Under the pieces are notes generated by a model. It saw nothing but the letters and a program-made list of their open reading frames with translations, did no database searches and was not told the DNA's origin. From contig NZ_VZIZ01000014.1 in NCBI RefSeq assembly GCF_009812035.1, positions 115,266 through 179,265 of the forward strand: a stretch of DNA of 64,000 nt, read 5' to 3'. This document shows positions 37,742 through 46,830 of the stretch, piece after piece (the first letter of the stretch is position 1; each line of letters begins with the position of its first letter). The stretch comes from Psychrobacter nivimaris. Its GTDB lineage: Bacteria; Pseudomonadota; Gammaproteobacteria; Pseudomonadales; Moraxellaceae. The translations under genes and the position numbers were made by a program.

Positions 37742-37781
37742 AGACCTCACTTAATGAGCAGATAGAAAATGTTGAGTGGGG
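37732..37781 (+). promoter_or_regulatory. Predicted -1 ribosomal frameshift signal
   Basis: The heptamer G GGA AAG (37732-37738) sits in the correct phase of the upstream gene and abuts its TAG stop. After a 6-base spacer, 37745-37754 (CCTCACTTAA) pairs with 37772-37781 (TTGAGTGGGG) as a 10-bp stem with two G-T pairs and a 17-base loop. The -1 frame is open from 37726 through the whole specificity region. Seen directly in the sequence; function inferred. Confidence 0.65.
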
Positions 37782-38898
37782 TGAGTTTAGAATTGGTGAT
37801 TTGTTTGAGATCGAGTCATATAAAAAAAGATTTGACTCTAATAAAGTAAATATTTTAGATAACGGGAAATTTCCATATATTGTGAGAATGGGTTCAAGCA
37901 ATGGGCAAAAAGGATTTATTAACGAAGATGAATCATTTTTGAATGATGGTAATACCATATCTTTTGGACAAGATACTGCAACGATGTATTATCAAGAATT
38001 CCCATATTTTACTGGGGATAAGATAAAAATAGTAAAATCAAAAGATAAAAGATTTAATAAAAGAAATGCACAGTTCTTTTTATCAACAATGACAAAGTCT
38101 TTTAGCTCTTTTTCTTGGGGTGCTTCTAGTTTTAGTGTAAAAGTTATTGAATCCCAAAAAATAACCCTTCCTATTAAAAATGGTAAACCAGATTTTGATT
38201 TTATGAACAGTTTTACAACCACGCTTGAAGCTGAACGTATGACAAATCTAGACGCTTATCTGTCAGCCACAGGATTAAAGAATTACATCTTGACGGCTGA
38301 CGAACAACAGGCGTTAGATAATTTTGAGCAGGGTAAATTAAATTGGAGCGAGTTTAAATTAGGTGAATTATTCAATATAGAGCCTACAAAATATTACCGA
38401 CTTAAAAACGATGAAATAATTTCTAAAGTTGGGAACATACCATTAATTTCAAACTCTTCAACAGATAATGGAGTAATGGGCTTCTCTAACTTAAAGGCTT
38501 TAAATAAAGGAAATACATTAACTTGCTCTGATACCACCTCAGGATCAGAAACTATGTTTTATCAAAAAAATGATTTTATTGGTTATTCTCACATTCAAAA
38601 CTTAACACCAAAATTCGAATCATTTACAGGTAATCTTGCTTTTATGATTATTTCTACCTGCAGGCTTTCAACCTCCGGAAAATATAATTATGGTAGTAAA
38701 TTTAATCGCACAGCAATGAGGAATACCTTTATTCAAATGCCCTCTAAAGATGATATTCCAGACTACGCATTGATAGAAATCTTAATTTCGGCTATCAAAA
38801 AGCTAGTGATAAAAGGTGTGGTGCTATACACTCAAGCCAAAATCACAACCTCTAAAAGTGAGCGTAACAGCGACAACGATCAGTTATGCTTGTTATAA
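37738..38898 (+). CDS. Specificity (S) region of the BcgI-like system, read in the -1 frame
   Basis: About 386 residues follow if translation enters by -1 frameshift from the nuclease-methylase gene. Two target-recognition halves begin with matching motifs: [15 protein letters not shown] (from about 37768) and [15 protein letters not shown] (about 38338). Each is followed by a variable domain and a conserved helical spacer, the layout of Type I and BcgI S subunits. No ATG, GTG or TTG precedes the first motif in this frame; the first possible initiator, TTG 37801, falls inside it and has no well-spaced ribosome site. Either the product is made as a fusion of about 1,064 residues or the start is unusual. 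The S identity is firm; the expression mode is inferred. Confidence 0.8.
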   Translation, partial: VETSLNEQIENVEWGEFRIGDLFEIESYKKRFDSNKVNILDNGKFPYIVRMGSSNGQKGFINEDESFLNDGNTISFGQDTATMYYQEFPYFTGDKIKIVKSKDKRFNKRNAQFFLSTMTKSFSSFSWGASSFSVKVIESQKITLPIKNGKPDFDFMNSFTTTLEAERMTNLDAYLSATGLKNYILTADEQQALDNFEQGKLNWSEFKLGELFNIEPTKYYRLKNDEIISKVGNIPLISNSSTDNGVMGFSNLKALNKGNTLTCSDTTSGSETMFYQKNDFIGYSHIQNLTPKFESFTGNLAFMIISTCRLSTSGKYNYGSKFNRTAMRNTFIQMPSKDDIPDYALIEILISAIKKLVIKGVVLYTQAKITTSKSERNSDNDQLCLL

Positions 38899-38935
38899 AC
38901 CTTATATTAATCCCATCTTCAAAAGCTAGCCCACT

Positions 38936-39562
38936 ATGACTTGTGAATTTTCTCTAAAAACCTTTGACGAGCTGACCTCAGTTGATCTTTATCATATTTT
39001 AAAAGCGCGTTCGCAAGTGTTTGTCGTCGAACAAAACTGTGCCTATCAAGATATGGATGAAGTGGATTTTGATTGCTTGCACCTAATCGCTCATCAAAAT
39101 GCAGCATTGGTGGGCTATTGTCGTATCATTCCACCTGAGTTTAATAAGCTAAAATCCAACCTATCAGTAGCTGATCCTGCGATTAAGACCAACCACACCG
39201 CGATGCCAGCCATCGGTAGAGTGCTTGTGCTATCAGAGCATAGAGGTGATGGTCTGGCACGGCAGATGATGAATCAGGCTATTGCACAGTGCCGCAAAAA
39301 ATACGGTAAAAAGCGCCCGATTATTATCTCGGCACAGGTTTACTTGCTTAGCTTTTACGAGTCGTTAGGTTTTGTACCTGAAGGAGAACATTATCTCGAG
39401 GACAATATCGAGCATGTAAAAATGGTGCTATACGTTGCAAAGAAAAATAAAATCAAAAAAGAGAGCACAGACACCGCGTCAACCACGACCAAAGTGTTAA
39501 GTTTCCTGCTGTTTATCATGGCCGCTTTGTTTGTTTTAGGTCTGTTGTACTTAATGATTTAG
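38936..39562 (+). CDS. ElaA-like GNAT acetyltransferase with a C-terminal membrane anchor
   Basis: A 208-residue protein. Residues 1-165 are an ElaA-type GNAT domain: LKARSQVFVVEQNCAYQDMD, VGYCRIIPP, IGRVLVLSEHRGDGLARQMM (the acetyl-CoA loop) and SFYESLGF. After a Lys-rich, Ser/Thr-rich linker a hydrophobic helix (VLSFLLFIMAALFVLGLLYLM, split about 187-207) ends the protein. ElaA proteins are usually about 150 residues and soluble; this tail predicts tail-anchoring to the inner membrane. Substrate unknown. Confidence 0.85.
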   Translation: MTCEFSLKTFDELTSVDLYHILKARSQVFVVEQNCAYQDMDEVDFDCLHLIAHQNAALVGYCRIIPPEFNKLKSNLSVADPAIKTNHTAMPAIGRVLVLSEHRGDGLARQMMNQAIAQCRKKYGKKRPIIISAQVYLLSFYESLGFVPEGEHYLEDNIEHVKMVLYVAKKNKIKKESTDTASTTTKVLSFLLFIMAALFVLGLLYLMI

Positions 39563-39716
39563 ATCGCTGCTAACGTCTTAATTCTTAACATAATTCAAAT
39601 TGGTTGTTCCATATTGAGTATGCTACTTTTAAATGATGATTCCTTTAAAAGGATGGCTGAGCCAATCAGCTCAGTCTCAGTCAAGGAAGTAGTACACTCA
39701 GGATGAGGTAACAACC

Positions 39717-41243
39717 ATGTCAACTACCAATTCAAATATTAACGATGCGACGGTAGAGAGTAACGTCCGTCCAGAATATGACGATGAAATTCAAAAAATT
39801 GCCGATTATGTGCTCAACTATTCAATAGACGAGCAGTCCCCAAACCCTATTGATGCGTGGAATACCGCGCGCCACTGTCTAATGGACACGCTTGGTTGTG
39901 GCTTACTTGCGCTGCGCTTCCCTGAGTGCACCAAGCACTTAGGGCCTGACTGCCCCGATCAAATAACACCGAATGGCGCTCGCGTCCCTGGCACCTCCTA
40001 TAGGCTAGACCCCATCAAAGCCGCTTTTGACATCGGCTGTATGGTGCGCTGGCTTGACTATAACGATACATGGCTTGCTGCCGAATGGGGCCATCCTTCT
40101 GATAATTTGGGTGGTATCTTGGCGGTCGCAGACTATATCAGTCAGAAAAATATCAGCCAAGGACAAGCACCACTGACCATGAGAGCAGTGCTTGAAGCCA
40201 TGATCATGGCGCATGAGATTCAAGGTGTACTGGCACTCGAAAACTCATTCAACCGTGTGGGTCTTGATCATGTATTTTTGGTCAAGTTGGCGTCAACCGC
40301 CGTCGTTGCAAAGCTTTATCAGCTGCCACGGGAGCGCATTATGGCGGCGATTTCACAAGCCATCGTCGATGGTCAGGCACTGCGCACCTATCGGCATGCA
40401 CCCAATGCTGGCAGCCGAAAATCATGGGCGGCAGGTGATGCAACCAGTCGTGCGGTACGTCTGGTAGATATAACGGCGCGCGGTGAAATGGGTATTCCTG
40501 GCGCATTAACCGCACCGCAGTGGGGATTCTATGATGTGCTATTTAGTCATACCAATAAGGATCTAGCCACAAAGCCTGAAGGCGATCGTCGCTTTAAATT
40601 CCAGCGGGATTTTGGTAGTTACGTGATGGAAAATATCTTATTTAAAATAAGCTTTCCTGCTGAGTTTCATGCTCAGACCGCTTGTGAAGCCGCGGTCATT
40701 TTGCACCCACACGTAAAAGACAGAATTGACGATATCGAGAGAATTGTCCTAACTACCCATGACTCAGCGATTCGCATCATCTCAAAAGAAGGCGCACTTG
40801 CCAATCCAGCCGATCGAGATCACTGTTTGCAGTATATGGTGGCTGTGCCGTTGTTGACAGGCGATCTGATGGCAGAGAACTACGAGGATGACTATCACGA
40901 ACAGCATTTGTCAATCGATGAGCTGCGCAGCAAGATGTTTGTAGAAGAAAACGTGCAGTATTCAAAAGACTATCATGACCCAAGCAAGCGCTCTATCGCT
41001 AATGCCATTCAAGTATTTTTTAACGATGGCAGCAGTACAGAAAAAGTGGCTGTTGAATATCCTATCGGGCATAAACACCGCCGCGCTGAGGGCATCCCTG
41101 TACTGGAAGCCAAGTTCCACGCCAGTCTAGCCACTCGTTTTATCGAGAGTCACTGTCAGCAGATCATTGAGTTATGCGATGATCAAGAAAGACTAGAACA
41201 AACACCCGTTAATGAGTTTATGTCGCTGTTTGAAGCGTATTAG
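39717..41243 (+). CDS. prpD: 2-methylcitrate dehydratase (MmgE/PrpD family)
   Basis: A 508-residue MmgE/PrpD protein. Signatures are ADYVLNYSI at the start, [45 protein letters not shown] in sequence, and [14 protein letters not shown]. It dehydrates 2-methylcitrate without an iron-sulfur cluster. The genome therefore has both dehydratase routes (PrpD and AcnD/PrpF) within 12 kb. AGGATGAGG lies before the ATG. It is separated from the rest of the prp genes by an ABC exporter, the restriction-modification system and an acetyltransferase. Confidence 0.93.
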   Translation: MSTTNSNINDATVESNVRPEYDDEIQKIADYVLNYSIDEQSPNPIDAWNTARHCLMDTLGCGLLALRFPECTKHLGPDCPDQITPNGARVPGTSYRLDPIKAAFDIGCMVRWLDYNDTWLAAEWGHPSDNLGGILAVADYISQKNISQGQAPLTMRAVLEAMIMAHEIQGVLALENSFNRVGLDHVFLVKLASTAVVAKLYQLPRERIMAAISQAIVDGQALRTYRHAPNAGSRKSWAAGDATSRAVRLVDITARGEMGIPGALTAPQWGFYDVLFSHTNKDLATKPEGDRRFKFQRDFGSYVMENILFKISFPAEFHAQTACEAAVILHPHVKDRIDDIERIVLTTHDSAIRIISKEGALANPADRDHCLQYMVAVPLLTGDLMAENYEDDYHEQHLSIDELRSKMFVEENVQYSKDYHDPSKRSIANAIQVFFNDGSSTEKVAVEYPIGHKHRRAEGIPVLEAKFHASLATRFIESHCQQIIELCDDQERLEQTPVNEFMSLFEAY

Positions 41244-41281
41244 ATTGATGGCTTACTAATACGCTAGCGTCAGTTTAACGA

Positions 41282-42073
41282 CTACCAAGGTATTGACTCT
41301 CCAGCCCAATCGACAAAACTGCCTGTCTGGGTAGCAGTCATACCTGAGAGTACTTCCAATAAGCAATCCGCGCTATACGCTGGCGAGAACAGATGCTCTT
41401 CAGCGACATTGCCTTGAAACGGTGCGGACAGCTGAGTGTTGACAGTGCCTGGTTGCATAACTACCACGCATACATCTTTAAGTGATCTGCTCCATTCGAT
41501 ACTTAGGTTTTTCATGCCCATATTGAGCGCCGCCTTACTCATTCTATAGCTATACCAGCCGCCTAGCTGATTGTCAGTGATGCTACCGACGCGGGCTGAT
41601 ACGGTCGCAAAAATAGCAGGATGATTGGCGCTGCGAGTAGCCTTGGCTAGCAACGGTTTGATGTGTTTGGCTATCAGCAAACTGGCTAGCGCATTGATTT
41701 GCATATTTTGCAAAAAGAACTCCGTTTCCATCTGTCGCAAGGCCTTTTCTGGCTGCGCTGTCTCTGTATGTAGTAATCCCACACAGTTGATTACCCAATC
41801 CACATGACCGACTGTCTGTTTGATGGTATCGGCAGCTTTTTTGATGCTGTCCTCATTACTGACGTTCATCGGCAGCCAGTGCAGGTTTTCTGCTTCAATG
41901 TTTGGCTCATTTCGATGATAAGTAGCAAATACTTGTGTGCGATGGCTTTGATTAGATTGACTGTCCGTTTGATTAGCCGCCGCTCCTTGTATTAGCTGCT
42001 GCACCATGGCTTGACCAATGCCGCCTGTTCCACCGATGATAAGATAGGTTTTATTATTCATTTCGTTATTCAT
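41282..42073 (-). CDS. Short-chain dehydrogenase/reductase
   Basis: A 263-residue NAD(P)-dependent oxidoreductase of the classical SDR type. It has the dinucleotide loop IIGGTGGIGQ (12-21), the NCVG motif in WVINCVGLLH, a Ser in the catalytic strand (ATVSARVGS) and the active-site YSYRMSK (Tyr and Lys). An AAGGAAAGG site lies before ATG 42073; a second in-frame ATG is at 42061. It resembles the CsgA/sniffer-like SDR branch. Substrate unknown. Confidence 0.88.
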   Translation of the reverse strand: MNNEMNNKTYLIIGGTGGIGQAMVQQLIQGAAANQTDSQSNQSHRTQVFATYHRNEPNIEAENLHWLPMNVSNEDSIKKAADTIKQTVGHVDWVINCVGLLHTETAQPEKALRQMETEFFLQNMQINALASLLIAKHIKPLLAKATRSANHPAIFATVSARVGSITDNQLGGWYSYRMSKAALNMGMKNLSIEWSRSLKDVCVVVMQPGTVNTQLSAPFQGNVAEEHLFSPAYSADCLLEVLSGMTATQTGSFVDWAGESIPW

Positions 42074-42292
42074 ATGGCACCTTTCCTTTTTTGATATGTC
42101 TCTTTAATACGCTTTTTGACAAGATTTGGTGTTGTATATTTATTTTGGCCGATATTATGAGCGTTTACTGTGGTAAAAATAATACAAGTCATCCTCATTC
42201 TATATACGCTACAATAATCTATAACGATTAAAACGCGTGTTTTTAGATTGCTATCTCTTATATTGACGCCTTCATACGGATATCAGCGCCTT

Positions 42293-43699
42293 ATGCTATT
42301 ACCTCAAGACCAATTGACCGAGCTGGTACGTGCTTTAGAGACCGATCAGCACGTTTTTGCCACTGACCCGTTATTAATCACGGAAAAACTACAGGGCGAG
42401 GATGGCACGCCTATCCAAAAGCTGCATCGACGTGCATCACGTATAGATAGCAACGGGGCGCTTGCGCGTGTTCTAGGCAAGATTGATGGTCGTATAAAGG
42501 GCATCATGATTGTTATGAGCGTGGTGTGGTGTATCTCGGGATTTTTGGGATTGTTTACACTATTGCAGTCTAATGTTGTGAACTTCTTTTATGTGTTGGT
42601 CTGTCTACTTGGTTTTCATACCATTATGCTTGGTGGCTGGCTCGTCATGACCCTTATCAATCGAGATCAGCAATCGCCCAGTTGGTTTGCGAGCTTTGTC
42701 AGTCCGAGTTATCTCATACGTGGTAAAGATGATGTGACTAAGGCTGCCGTCGATCTGTATGAGCGCCAGTTGCAGCACAGCGGTATGCGTTGGTATTTGG
42801 GACGGTTTAGCCATCAGTTATGGCTTGCGACATTGACCGGTATGCTGCTTGCGATTATATTTTTGCTGGTTGTACGTCAGTATAGCTTTAGCTGGGAGTC
42901 AACATTACTCTCTGATCAGGCACTGGTGAGCTTGACTCAAGTATTAGGCTGGCTACCGAGTATGGTAGGATTTGGTGTGCCAGACAGTACGGCAATCGCA
43001 CAGAGCAGGCTTGTCACTGAAGCCATGCCACTGTCTGTTGCAAGGCAATGGGCAGGATTACTGGTCGGTAGCTTGCTGATGTACGGTATTGTACCGCGAG
43101 CGATAGCATGGGCGTTCTGTGCATTGATGTTCCGCCGCAAAAAAATGCGTTTGGATATCAAACAGCCGTATTATCAAAAAATCCTAAACTTTTGGCAGCG
43201 GCACGTGGTAGATGCTGATGACTTTATAGAAGCGCTAGCCCCTATCGCCCCAAAAGCGACGGTCAGTATGGGCAAAAAGTTAGTTGCTCTGCTTGAATAC
43301 CCTGCAAATCAGGACGAATGGTGGCAGTCAGGGCTTGATGGCAGCAACCATGGTTTTGAACAATCAAGCGAAGTTGAGGATTTTGGTATCGTCGATGACC
43401 GTGATGATATGACACGGCTTAAAAACTACTTAGATGCGCATCCGGTGCAAGTTTTACTTGGCATTCATAGCAACGCATTACCCGACCGCGGTACGCTACG
43501 CAAACTCGATCAAATCGCTGCTCACGCAAAAGATGGTCTTATTGTACAGCTGCTTAGCGATACCAAATCTGCATCTGCTGCTGACTTGAATGACGCACGT
43601 AACGATGATGAGCCATTAGACAAACAAGCCGTTCGCTATCAACAGTGGCAAACGGCTCTTTCTGCACGAAAGATTGGCTTGGTTGATATTGATGCTTAA
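42293..43699 (+). CDS. DUF2868-family membrane protein
   Basis: About 468 residues, with four or so transmembrane helices in two pairs (near residues 65-125 and 185-285 of the frame). A cytoplasmic C-terminal half contains LDAHPVQVLLGIHSNALPDRGTLRKLDQI in pieces recognisable as DUF2868. In proteobacteria DUF2868 genes normally sit directly before a GTPase/DUF3482 gene and the two are thought to work as a pair; here that partner is at 45129, with a hydroxylase gene in between. ATG 42293 is chosen over a TTG at 42248; neither has a strong ribosome site. Confidence 0.8.
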   Translation: MLLPQDQLTELVRALETDQHVFATDPLLITEKLQGEDGTPIQKLHRRASRIDSNGALARVLGKIDGRIKGIMIVMSVVWCISGFLGLFTLLQSNVVNFFYVLVCLLGFHTIMLGGWLVMTLINRDQQSPSWFASFVSPSYLIRGKDDVTKAAVDLYERQLQHSGMRWYLGRFSHQLWLATLTGMLLAIIFLLVVRQYSFSWESTLLSDQALVSLTQVLGWLPSMVGFGVPDSTAIAQSRLVTEAMPLSVARQWAGLLVGSLLMYGIVPRAIAWAFCALMFRRKKMRLDIKQPYYQKILNFWQRHVVDADDFIEALAPIAPKATVSMGKKLVALLEYPANQDEWWQSGLDGSNHGFEQSSEVEDFGIVDDRDDMTRLKNYLDAHPVQVLLGIHSNALPDRGTLRKLDQIAAHAKDGLIVQLLSDTKSASAADLNDARNDDEPLDKQAVRYQQWQTALSARKIGLVDIDA

Positions 43700-43905
43700 T
43701 AAATTTTAAGGTGTAATCCTATAATATTTCTTAAACTTATCATTATGACTAGCATGATATACAATAAATAAATATTATAGATGAGTGGTTCTATTTATCA
43801 TCAATGAGTAGAGTCATTCATATGACAGCGGTTAAAGCAGTTTTTTGATAGCTGTGACGTCATATCAAGACGACAAGGATGTTTTATAGTGGCTAGGAGC
43901 CCAAG

Positions 43906-44889
43906 ATGGCAGCAGATATCTCTTTAGACAGCCCCCTTATGACCCTAGGTCAGTATGGTCAACTATTGGATGGTTACCGAGAGGCGTTAAACCAAAGTAT
44001 CTTAACGGCTGCGCCAGAGTCGTGGCAGCCAATGCTGGCAAGCATTCTACCTGCGTATTGGCAGGAGTGGCTGCTTCCGCTGGCTGGCGGTCCATTTTTC
44101 TTGTTATTTTTGGCAGAATGGCTATATCAGTCCAAGCGTGGCAATAGTAAAAGCTTTAGTTGGCGCCGTGCGATGACCAATTTTAGCTTAGGTGGCTCTT
44201 ATCTAGGGTTTGAATTGATTGTCCAAGCGCTTATCGTCATACCTATCTGCTTATGGTTATATCAATATCGCTTATTTACTATTGAGGTGACATGGCTTAC
44301 CGCCATCCCTATATTCGTTGCGGTTGAGTTTAGCTATTACTGGTTCCATCGTGCGTCACACCGTATGAATTGGTTTTGGTCAGCGCATGTCGTGCATCAT
44401 TCAGATGATCATATGAATCTGTCCACCGCCATGCGTCAAAGCCTGCTTTACTCAGTGACGGGTTGGTGGTTATTCTTTGTCCCGCTGATGATGTTGGGCG
44501 TACATCCTGTCTGGGTATTCTTCTTTTATGCGTTAGATTTGATTTATCAATTCTTTATCCATACCGAAACCGTGGGAAAATTCCCCAAATGGGTGGAGTA
44601 TGTTTTTGATACCCCATCCAATCACCGTGCCCATCATGGTACCAACGACGAATATATTGACCAAAATTACGGCGGCGTTCTCATTATTTTTGATCGTTGG
44701 TTTGGGACTTACGTAGAAGAAGATACCATCAATAACCCCGTCCAGTACGGTGCGGTTGGTGAAGCCAGCCATGACAATATCATCAGCCTGATATTTGGGG
44801 TCTTTTACCGTATGTGGCAGCGGTTTTTTCGTGCCAAAGGGTTCAAGAAAAAGCTAAAAGTACTGCTGCGTCCACCAAGTGCTGTCTAA
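43906..44889 (+). CDS. Sterol desaturase / fatty acid hydroxylase family protein
   Basis: A 327-residue membrane diiron oxygenase. Metal-binding histidine clusters are HRASH (148-152), HVVHH (161-165), a following His169 and NHRAHH in the last quarter, embedded among four to five hydrophobic segments (about 55-75, 100-125, 130-147, 185-215). The family hydroxylates or desaturates lipids in the inner membrane. It interrupts the usual DUF2868-DUF3482 pairing, hinting at a shared lipid-related process, or simple insertion. Confidence 0.9.
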   Translation: MAADISLDSPLMTLGQYGQLLDGYREALNQSILTAAPESWQPMLASILPAYWQEWLLPLAGGPFFLLFLAEWLYQSKRGNSKSFSWRRAMTNFSLGGSYLGFELIVQALIVIPICLWLYQYRLFTIEVTWLTAIPIFVAVEFSYYWFHRASHRMNWFWSAHVVHHSDDHMNLSTAMRQSLLYSVTGWWLFFVPLMMLGVHPVWVFFFYALDLIYQFFIHTETVGKFPKWVEYVFDTPSNHRAHHGTNDEYIDQNYGGVLIIFDRWFGTYVEEDTINNPVQYGAVGEASHDNIISLIFGVFYRMWQRFFRAKGFKKKLKVLLRPPSAV

Positions 44890-45128
44890 TATAGTCAATT
44901 CTCTATAAATTGGATACGGTGTTAGTCTCGCTTAGCCTACTATTTGTAGTGCTTTCACTCGCCTTCCTTGTATCCAAATTATATTGAACCGACTAGAGCC
45001 TGATTATAAATGCGTGGACTACGATTTATGATATGACAATACGCATTCATAACCGATACCCAATCAGATTTGTTTTACAATAAATGGCTACTATGTGTTT
45101 TTGCCATCAATAAATATAAGACGTTACT

Positions 45129-46805
45129 ATGAATAATGACAATAACAATAATCATGAGAATAATAAGCCTGCAGGTCTCTTTGCGGACAAGGCTTATGAG
45201 CCAACCCCTGATGTCTCAAGTATTCCTTCAGATAACACCTCAAAATCCACAGTAGCTCAGTCAATAGCTACTCAGGATAATCAACCTGTATCAACCGAAG
45301 CATTAGCAATGACAGCATCAATGGCAAGGGTAACAAAGAAAACCATTGCCACTGGTGAACCGCTTAAATTGGCGGTCGTCGGTCATACCAATACAGGCAA
45401 AACCTCTATACTGCGCACATTACTGCGTGACGTATATTTTGGTGAAGTCAAAAACGAGGCTGCAACCACACGTCACGTCGAGCAAGCACAGCTGACAGAC
45501 AGCCGAACTGGTGAGGTGCTGGTAGCGCTATACGATACACCTGGTCTGGAAGATGCTTCAGGGCTTATGGATTGGCTAGAGGACAATACCGCCAGTCGCC
45601 GTGATGGTATTGAACGATTGCAACAGTTTTTGGCGGCGGATGTCGCTCAAGGTTCAGACAGCTATGACTTGCCCTATGATTATAGTCAAGAAGCCAAAGT
45701 CATTCGTCAGCTGCTGACAAGTGATATGGCCATTTACGTGGTAGATGCTCGTGAGCCTGTATTGGGTAAATATAAAGACGAGCTATCGATTTTGTCTTGG
45801 GCTGCTATCCCCGTCATGCCTGTTTTTAATTTTACAGACAGCCAGAATGCTAATATCGACGACTGGCAAACGATGCTGGCAAGACGCAATCTGCATATTT
45901 CAACGCGTTTCGATTCGGTCGCGTTTGAGTTTGAAGATGAGATGCGCCTATGGAAAAACCTAGCCACCATGCTCACCCACTCTGAGATGCTTGAGCAGCT
46001 GATGCAACGTCGAACGGAAGACTGGGCTCAGCTGTATGATGAGGCCAATATCATCATCGCTGATTTTTTATTGAATGTTGCTGCCTTTGTGCGCGAGATC
46101 AATGAAGATGACGACCCACTGCCTGTACTACAGCAAATGCAAGAAGCGGTCAGGCAAAGTGAGCGTGCGATGCAGCATAACTTACTTAACCTTTATAAGT
46201 TTTATGACAATGCCGTCGCTGCAACGCCGCTTGAACTACAAGCCTATCAACAAGATCCTTTTGACCCTGAACTACTCAAAAGCTACGGTATTCGTACCAC
46301 TTCTGGGGCAGCAGCTGGTGCGCTTCTAGGACTAGGTATCGATGCAGCAGCCCTAGGTACGACTCTGGGATTGGGTGCCGCTATAGGTGGTATTGCAGGC
46401 GGGCTGCTATCGAATACCAGCAGTATTGCCGATAGGATTACTGGGGTAAAACGCTTGTATATTGATCCTGCAACGTTAACATTGCTAGCCACGCGAGCAT
46501 TAGACTTACTTACTGCATTACGCCATCGTGGTCATGCTGCTACAGATGCCACTCAGTTATTATATAAGGGCGAAAACAGCAGTCTTGGAACGTCGCGAAC
46601 TGACGACAGTAGCCATGCAGATGAAGACAATAATCCAATTACGGTATGGCCAACTCATAAACTACCAAGTGAGCTCAAAAAAGCGCGTGGTAAACCACAA
46701 TGGTCGTCGCTTAGCAGCGGTAAGTCCGAACAAGCTCAGTTATTACGCACAGACATGGCATGGTCGCTGTCAGGTAAACTACAGTCGTATAAGCGTGAGT
46801 CATAA
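45129..46805 (+). CDS. GTPase with DUF3482 domain
   Basis: A 558-residue protein. After a polar 75-residue N-terminus comes an Era/YfjP-like GTPase domain with P-loop GHTNTGKTS (85-93) and G3 DTPGLED (136-142). A DUF3482 region follows, with a Gly/Ala-rich segment (AGALLGLGIDAAALGTTLGLG, split around 393-425) likely to associate with the membrane. A low-complexity Ser/Asp stretch lies near the C-terminus. It is the known partner family of DUF2868 (42293-43699). Role not established. Confidence 0.88.
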   Translation: MNNDNNNNHENNKPAGLFADKAYEPTPDVSSIPSDNTSKSTVAQSIATQDNQPVSTEALAMTASMARVTKKTIATGEPLKLAVVGHTNTGKTSILRTLLRDVYFGEVKNEAATTRHVEQAQLTDSRTGEVLVALYDTPGLEDASGLMDWLEDNTASRRDGIERLQQFLAADVAQGSDSYDLPYDYSQEAKVIRQLLTSDMAIYVVDAREPVLGKYKDELSILSWAAIPVMPVFNFTDSQNANIDDWQTMLARRNLHISTRFDSVAFEFEDEMRLWKNLATMLTHSEMLEQLMQRRTEDWAQLYDEANIIIADFLLNVAAFVREINEDDDPLPVLQQMQEAVRQSERAMQHNLLNLYKFYDNAVAATPLELQAYQQDPFDPELLKSYGIRTTSGAAAGALLGLGIDAAALGTTLGLGAAIGGIAGGLLSNTSSIADRITGVKRLYIDPATLTLLATRALDLLTALRHRGHAATDATQLLYKGENSSLGTSRTDDSSHADEDNNPITVWPTHKLPSELKKARGKPQWSSLSSGKSEQAQLLRTDMAWSLSGKLQSYKRES

Positions 46806-46830
46806 ATTACTAGCGAACTATCTATGCACC

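Noticed and set aside
37801..38898. S subunit starting independently at TTG 37801
   Set aside because: It would begin inside the conserved G-D-L-F motif of the first recognition domain and has no well-spaced ribosome site; the frame is clearly meaningful upstream.
44900..44990. Long-range inverted repeat (AATTGGATAC and GTATCCAAATT) after the hydroxylase gene as a terminator
   Set aside because: The arms are too far apart and there is no T-run; a chance or weak structure is as likely.
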